A stretch of DNA of 9,921 bases from Bacteroides sp. UBA1773 (GTDB lineage: Bacteria > Bacteroidota > Bacteroidia > Bacteroidales > Bacteroidaceae): NCBI GenBank assembly GCA_002315285.1, contig DCGR01000015.1, forward strand, positions 1-9,921. Direction: 5' to 3'. The translations under genes were made by a program, and so were the position numbers. Below, one piece after another: positions 6,278-9,921 of the stretch. The notes below the pieces were generated by a model. That model had not been told where the DNA came from, did not search any database, and saw only the letters and a list, made by a program, of their open reading frames with translations. Position 1 is the first letter of the stretch. Each line of letters begins with the position of its first letter.

Positions 6278-8191
6278 ATGAAAAAGCTGATTCTATTTGC
6301 GATGCTGTCGGGCCTGGTGCTGCAGGCCAGTGCCTACACCGAGCGTAACATCCTGCAACACAAAGCCACCGAGGCACAACTCAAGGAAATGTTGATAACC
6401 AACCAGAAGTGGGTGCCCTACCCTACCTACGCCGACCGTACAGCATGGGACAAGCTCACGGGCGACTGGAAAGCCCAATACATCGAGAAAGGCGAGAAGC
6501 GCCTGGATTATGCGTGGGTCACGGTCAAGGCTACCGACTACATCGAGTTCGAGCGTTCGGGCAATCGCGTCATCATGCAAGACCCTTATTTTGCCAATCG
6601 TGCAGCACTTTCCGAATTGTTCATGGCCGAACTGGCCGAAGGCAAGGGACGTTTTCTCGACCAGATCATCAACGGAGTGTTCTACTTCTGCGAAATGACA
6701 TCGTGGGCTCTCTCTGCCCACACGGTACAGGTGCAAAAAGACGGACGCGCCTTGCCCGACCTGGGTGTCGATGTGTTCGACATCTTTGCCGGCGACATGG
6801 GATCACTCCTTTCATGGATCTACTACTACCTGCACGACTCCTTCGACAAGGTCGATCCGGAAATCTCGCGTCGCCTACGTCATGAAATACAACACCGCAT
6901 CATCGATGCCTTCATGAAGGGCGGCTTTGGCTGGATGGCCGAGAACTTTGTGGAAGGCAAGGGCACTATCAACAACTGGAATCCCTGGAGCAACTGCAAC
7001 GCATTGCTCTGCTTTGCCCTGATGGAAAACGACCCCGATGCATTGGCCAAGGAGGTCTATAAGTCGATGGTATCCATCGACAAGTTCATCAACTACAGCA
7101 ATGTGGATGGTGCCTGCGAGGAAGGGCCACACTATTGGGATGCTGCAGGCGGCAAGATGTACGATTATCTGCAGGTGCTCTATTACCTCACAGGTGGCAA
7201 GCTCAACGTGTTTGATGACACCCAGGTGAAGAACATGGGCGACTACATGGCCCACTCGTATGCGGGCAATGGCTGGGTGGTAAACTTTGCCGACTGCCCG
7301 GCACGCGACAGCGGACTTCCCTCACACATTTTCCGCTATGGCAAGGCCATCAACAGTCCCGTACTGATGAGCCATGCAAAGTATTTGGACCAAGTGAAAG
7401 GCGACATCCTGCCTGCCGGTTGCGACATCCTACGCAACATAGAAACACTCGCCACACGCGAGGAATTCTCGCAATATAGCCTCGAACGCACCACCACTCC
7501 TTTCACCTGGTATCCGCAGACGGAGTTCTGCTACATCCGCGACAAGGCCAAGGGCGTGATGCTGGCAGCCAAGGGTGGCCACAATGCCGAAAGCCACAAC
7601 CACAACGATGTGGGCTCGTTCATCCTCTACAAGAACAATGAACCCATCTTTATCGATGCAGGCGTGGGCACTTACACCCGCCAGACCTTCGGACCGGAAC
7701 GTTACACCATCTGGACCATGCAGACCAACTATCACAACCTGCCTCTCATCAATGGCGTGGCACAGAAAAACGGTCGTGAGTTCCATGCTGCCAATGCGCA
7801 GCTCAAGGGCGGCAAGACCTTCTCGCTCGACATCGCCGGGGCTTATCCTGCCGAAGCCGACGTGAAGTCGTGGGTGCGCTCCTACAACCTCAACAAAGGT
7901 GTGCTGCGCATCACCGACAAGTTTGCGTTGGGCAGTGCCAAGGCTGCCAACCAAGTGAACTTCCTCACTTGGGGCAAGGCAGATGCGTCGGTGGCTGGGG
8001 TTGTGACAGTGACAGTAAAGAATGAAAACATGTCGCTCAGCTACGACAAGAACCTGTTCGACTGTTCTGTCGATGAGGTCACTTTCGACGACCCTGTCCT
8101 GACTCGCGTGTGGGGCAATGTGGTGTGCCGTGTGTCGCTCACTGCCAAGAAGTCACAAACCGCTGGCACCTATTCGTTCGTAATCAAGTAA
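6278..8191 (+). CDS. Heparinase II/III-family protein, copy 2 (tandem paralogue)
   Basis: A 637-residue paralogue of the preceding protein, aligned almost without gaps from the signal peptide (MKKLILFAMLSGLVLQASA) to the C-terminus. Key motifs are kept: NNWNPW at 232-237, EEGPHYW at 281-287, AESHNHNDVGSF at 437-448 (His440 and His442), TYTRQTF at 465-471 and NYHNLPLING at 484-493. No expected residue is lost, so both copies look functional. By eye most of the protein differs at roughly a third of positions, but residues 526-566 are identical to copy 1. It starts 21 bp after copy 1 and ends before a strong hairpin terminator. Likely a secreted lyase of the same pathway with a shifted substrate preference; substrate and PL family are not determinable from the sequence alone. 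Confidence 0.8.
   Translation: MKKLILFAMLSGLVLQASAYTERNILQHKATEAQLKEMLITNQKWVPYPTYADRTAWDKLTGDWKAQYIEKGEKRLDYAWVTVKATDYIEFERSGNRVIMQDPYFANRAALSELFMAELAEGKGRFLDQIINGVFYFCEMTSWALSAHTVQVQKDGRALPDLGVDVFDIFAGDMGSLLSWIYYYLHDSFDKVDPEISRRLRHEIQHRIIDAFMKGGFGWMAENFVEGKGTINNWNPWSNCNALLCFALMENDPDALAKEVYKSMVSIDKFINYSNVDGACEEGPHYWDAAGGKMYDYLQVLYYLTGGKLNVFDDTQVKNMGDYMAHSYAGNGWVVNFADCPARDSGLPSHIFRYGKAINSPVLMSHAKYLDQVKGDILPAGCDILRNIETLATREEFSQYSLERTTTPFTWYPQTEFCYIRDKAKGVMLAAKGGHNAESHNHNDVGSFILYKNNEPIFIDAGVGTYTRQTFGPERYTIWTMQTNYHNLPLINGVAQKNGREFHAANAQLKGGKTFSLDIAGAYPAEADVKSWVRSYNLNKGVLRITDKFALGSAKAANQVNFLTWGKADASVAGVVTVTVKNENMSLSYDKNLFDCSVDEVTFDDPVLTRVWGNVVCRVSLTAKKSQTAGTYSFVIK
7851..7993 (+). repeat. Near-identical tract shared by the two heparinase-like genes (copy 2)
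   Basis: Partner of the 5916-6058 tract. Two further high-identity patches link the genes: 4370-4443 with 6302-6375 (about 4 differences in 74) and 5621-5689 with 7556-7624 (about 3 in 69, covering the His motif). Confidence 0.75.
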
Positions 8192-8209
8192 CACGACTGT
8201 CGATTAGCG

Positions 8210-8258
8210 ACAAATGCCATTCCACGATGAGAAGCAAATCGTGGAATGGCAAATTTGT
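8210..8258 (+). terminator. Strong hairpin terminator after the heparinase-like operon
   Basis: TGCCATTCCACGAT (8215-8228) pairs perfectly with its complement at 8238-8251 around a 9-base loop. Outside this, ACAAA (8210-8214) can pair with TTTGT (8254-8258) after a 2-base bulge, and a T-rich run follows to 8263. It lies between convergent genes. The minus-strand tail is less T-rich, so it may only partly serve the protease gene. No other gene is visible in the 101-bp gap. Confidence 0.85.
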
Positions 8259-8292
8259 TTTTATGTTGCTTCGATTTCTTGGACGGGATGGA

Positions 8293-9846
8293 CTATTTGG
8301 TGCCGTCGTCGGAACGGAAACGGTTGGTGAAGAGGAGTGGGTTGACATCTAGCTGCCTGAGGACATTTGCCCAGCCTGTGGCCTTGGAGAAGGTGGAGGC
8401 ACTGTAGATGTCGAAAGCCTCGCTGCCAGTCTTTGGGTCGCCTTCAAGCATAATCTTCCATATACCATCCTTGAAACTGGCTCCTGTGATAGTGGTGGAA
8501 GCCACTTCGTATGGGTCTTTGCCAGACGACTGTGTCATTTTGATATAGACCATATCATTGAGGGCTTTCTGGTACTCGTTGTTGAGTTGTTTGAGTTCGG
8601 CATCGTCAGTAAGCGTTGCTATCTCTGTCAGCAGGCTTGAGAGGCATATTGTGCGTGCCGGATTGTCGATTAGTATTTTGGTGACTTCCTCAAGAGCTTC
8701 ATCATCGGTGAGGCTGACATGGAATTCATGGAGATACTTGGCATCGACACTATATTGTTTATCGTCATTGCGTTTTATGTCGGGTTTGAAACCATATTTC
8801 TTGATGGTTTTGTATTCCTCTTCATCGAGAGTTATTTCGTTTTTCGTAGGGGTATAACAGGTGCTGAAAGCGCTGCAAATCTTGAGTTTCAAGGCGTCGG
8901 ACTGGTATTTCTGCTCTATGAGTTTGGAGGCCTTGGTTAGTACCGTTGTCATGCTGCTCAGCTTCGACAGGTCATAGAATCCCATGTCGGTTAAGTCTGC
9001 GTCAACATAGGGCACAGTTTTGTCGATGAAGTTTTTCATTGCTGAATTGATGTTTGACGCATTGGCTTTCATCTCAGGAAGCAAGTACTCGTGATAGCCT
9101 CCATATGAGTATTCTATGGAAGCTGTGAGGTAATCAACCGTACTGGCATATTCATAGACGTTTTCCCACTGACCCATCAGACAGCAGTCCATGAGGAGAT
9201 AGTCGAGGCGGTGGTTAGGGAGGTTTGATCCGTTGATGGCTTTTGTGACACTTACAGAGGTGAGAGATGAACCTGTGTTGTCATCCCCCAGTACACTTCT
9301 CGTTTGCTCGGCCTTTCCATCATCTCTTATACTCCAGCCTCCACCGTGGTCACCTATGATGAGCATATATTTCTCAGCAGGATGCAGTGATATACACCAG
9401 TTGATGAACGAGGTGAGTGATTCGGCTGTACCCATATCGTAGGATGGATTGGTGGAGAGCATCTGGATATCGCTGATATTATCGAGGACGTTTATGATAT
9501 CATATCCGTGCTTGATGGTAGGGAATTTGCCCACCTTGGCCTTTTGCTTGTCGAGATCGAAACGTATCACACCCTTGTATTTGCCGAATACGGTGCTGTC
9601 CTGAAAACACTTGGAGAGCTTGTACTGGAAGAGCATCTTGACGTCGTCACTGCTTCCGTGGTTCATGTCGGCTGCAATGTCGTTGACCTGATCGCTGTCA
9701 AGGTTTTTTCCGCCGACTGAATAATACATAATGCAAAGCTTTGCCTTTGTTGATGACGGTTGGTCTGAGCTGTTGTCGTCATCGCTACACGACTGGAAAC
9801 TGATGGCCAAAAGCAGTGCCATCGCAGTAAAAATGAACTTGTTCAT
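8293..9846 (-). CDS. Clostripain-family (C11) cysteine protease lipoprotein
   Basis: A 517-residue protein. Residues 1-20 form a lipoprotein signal ending SFQSC, with the lipidated Cys20 followed by SDDD, which resembles the Bacteroidetes export signal that sends lipoproteins to the outer cell surface. The C11 peptidase region spans about 36-330. The catalytic His is His167 in IIGDHGGGW, and the nucleophile is probably Cys222 in MDCCLMGQ, aligning with the family's DACLM; Cys221 is a neighbour. IEYSYGGYHEYL at 244-255 matches the family's substrate-pocket segment. Family members usually cleave after Arg or Lys and often self-process. The remainder to 517 is a C-terminal extension of unknown fold. 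The gene stands alone, converging on the heparinase operon. It may process host or surface proteins; its target is unknown. Confidence 0.9.
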   Translation of the reverse strand: MNKFIFTAMALLLAISFQSCSDDDNSSDQPSSTKAKLCIMYYSVGGKNLDSDQVNDIAADMNHGSSDDVKMLFQYKLSKCFQDSTVFGKYKGVIRFDLDKQKAKVGKFPTIKHGYDIINVLDNISDIQMLSTNPSYDMGTAESLTSFINWCISLHPAEKYMLIIGDHGGGWSIRDDGKAEQTRSVLGDDNTGSSLTSVSVTKAINGSNLPNHRLDYLLMDCCLMGQWENVYEYASTVDYLTASIEYSYGGYHEYLLPEMKANASNINSAMKNFIDKTVPYVDADLTDMGFYDLSKLSSMTTVLTKASKLIEQKYQSDALKLKICSAFSTCYTPTKNEITLDEEEYKTIKKYGFKPDIKRNDDKQYSVDAKYLHEFHVSLTDDEALEEVTKILIDNPARTICLSSLLTEIATLTDDAELKQLNNEYQKALNDMVYIKMTQSSGKDPYEVASTTITGASFKDGIWKIMLEGDPKTGSEAFDIYSASTFSKATGWANVLRQLDVNPLLFTNRFRSDDGTK

Positions 9847-9921
9847 GATTGATTTGCTATTAATATTAATTACGCAACACTATTATAAATTTAATGTTTT
9901 AAGTACCTGAGCAACAAAAAG
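9847..9921 (-). promoter_or_regulatory. AT-rich upstream region of the protease gene
   Basis: The 75 bases before the protease ATG are AT-rich. On the minus strand TAGTGTTG resembles TAnnTTTG with one mismatch, but no -33 element sits at the right distance. A promoter is likely somewhere here but cannot be fixed. Confidence 0.25.

Overview
The window looks like a chromosomal segment of a Bacteroidales bacterium, most probably Prevotella-like. The reasons are Bacteroidetes-type promoter elements (TTG plus about 19 bp plus TAnnTTTG), weak ribosome binding sites, a surface-lipoprotein signal of the Cys-Ser-Asp-Asp-Asp type, and protein families typical of the order. No RNA gene, CRISPR array, insertion sequence or phage gene was seen.

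Layout. At 1-175 (minus) is the N-terminus of a NifU-like iron-sulfur scaffold protein that runs off the left edge. It is divergent from a small acidic DMP19/DUF4375-family protein (279-782, plus), and the gap carries a good promoter framed by a 10-bp direct repeat. On the minus strand follow murQ (2121-2927, MurNAc-6-phosphate etherase) and then a secreted serine hydrolase of the class C beta-lactamase/PBP4B (YfeW) type (797-2059), probably one transcript. Divergent from murQ, on the plus strand, are a sodium/solute symporter gene broken by an in-frame internal deletion and a stop codon (3279-4331), then two tandem paralogous secreted heparinase II/III-family proteins (4346-6256 and 6278-8191). 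A strong hairpin terminator (8210-8258) separates these from a convergent C11 clostripain-family cysteine protease lipoprotein (8293-9846, minus).

How the genes may work together. MurQ plus a YfeW-like hydrolase echoes the E. coli murQ-murP-yfeW arrangement, so the centre of the window is best read as an amino-sugar/peptidoglycan-fragment salvage locus. The divergent symporter sits where a MurNAc transporter would be expected, and SSS-type carriers have been linked to MurNAc uptake in Tannerella. The two heparinase-fold proteins behind it are probably periplasmic polysaccharide lyases. Whether they act on uronic-acid glycans or on peptidoglycan-derived material is open, and their pairing with murQ is the most interesting functional lead here. 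In this genome the transporter appears recently inactivated: about 140-150 codons are missing, yet the rest of the frame is clean. The lyase pair also shows patchy near-identity that suggests gene conversion.
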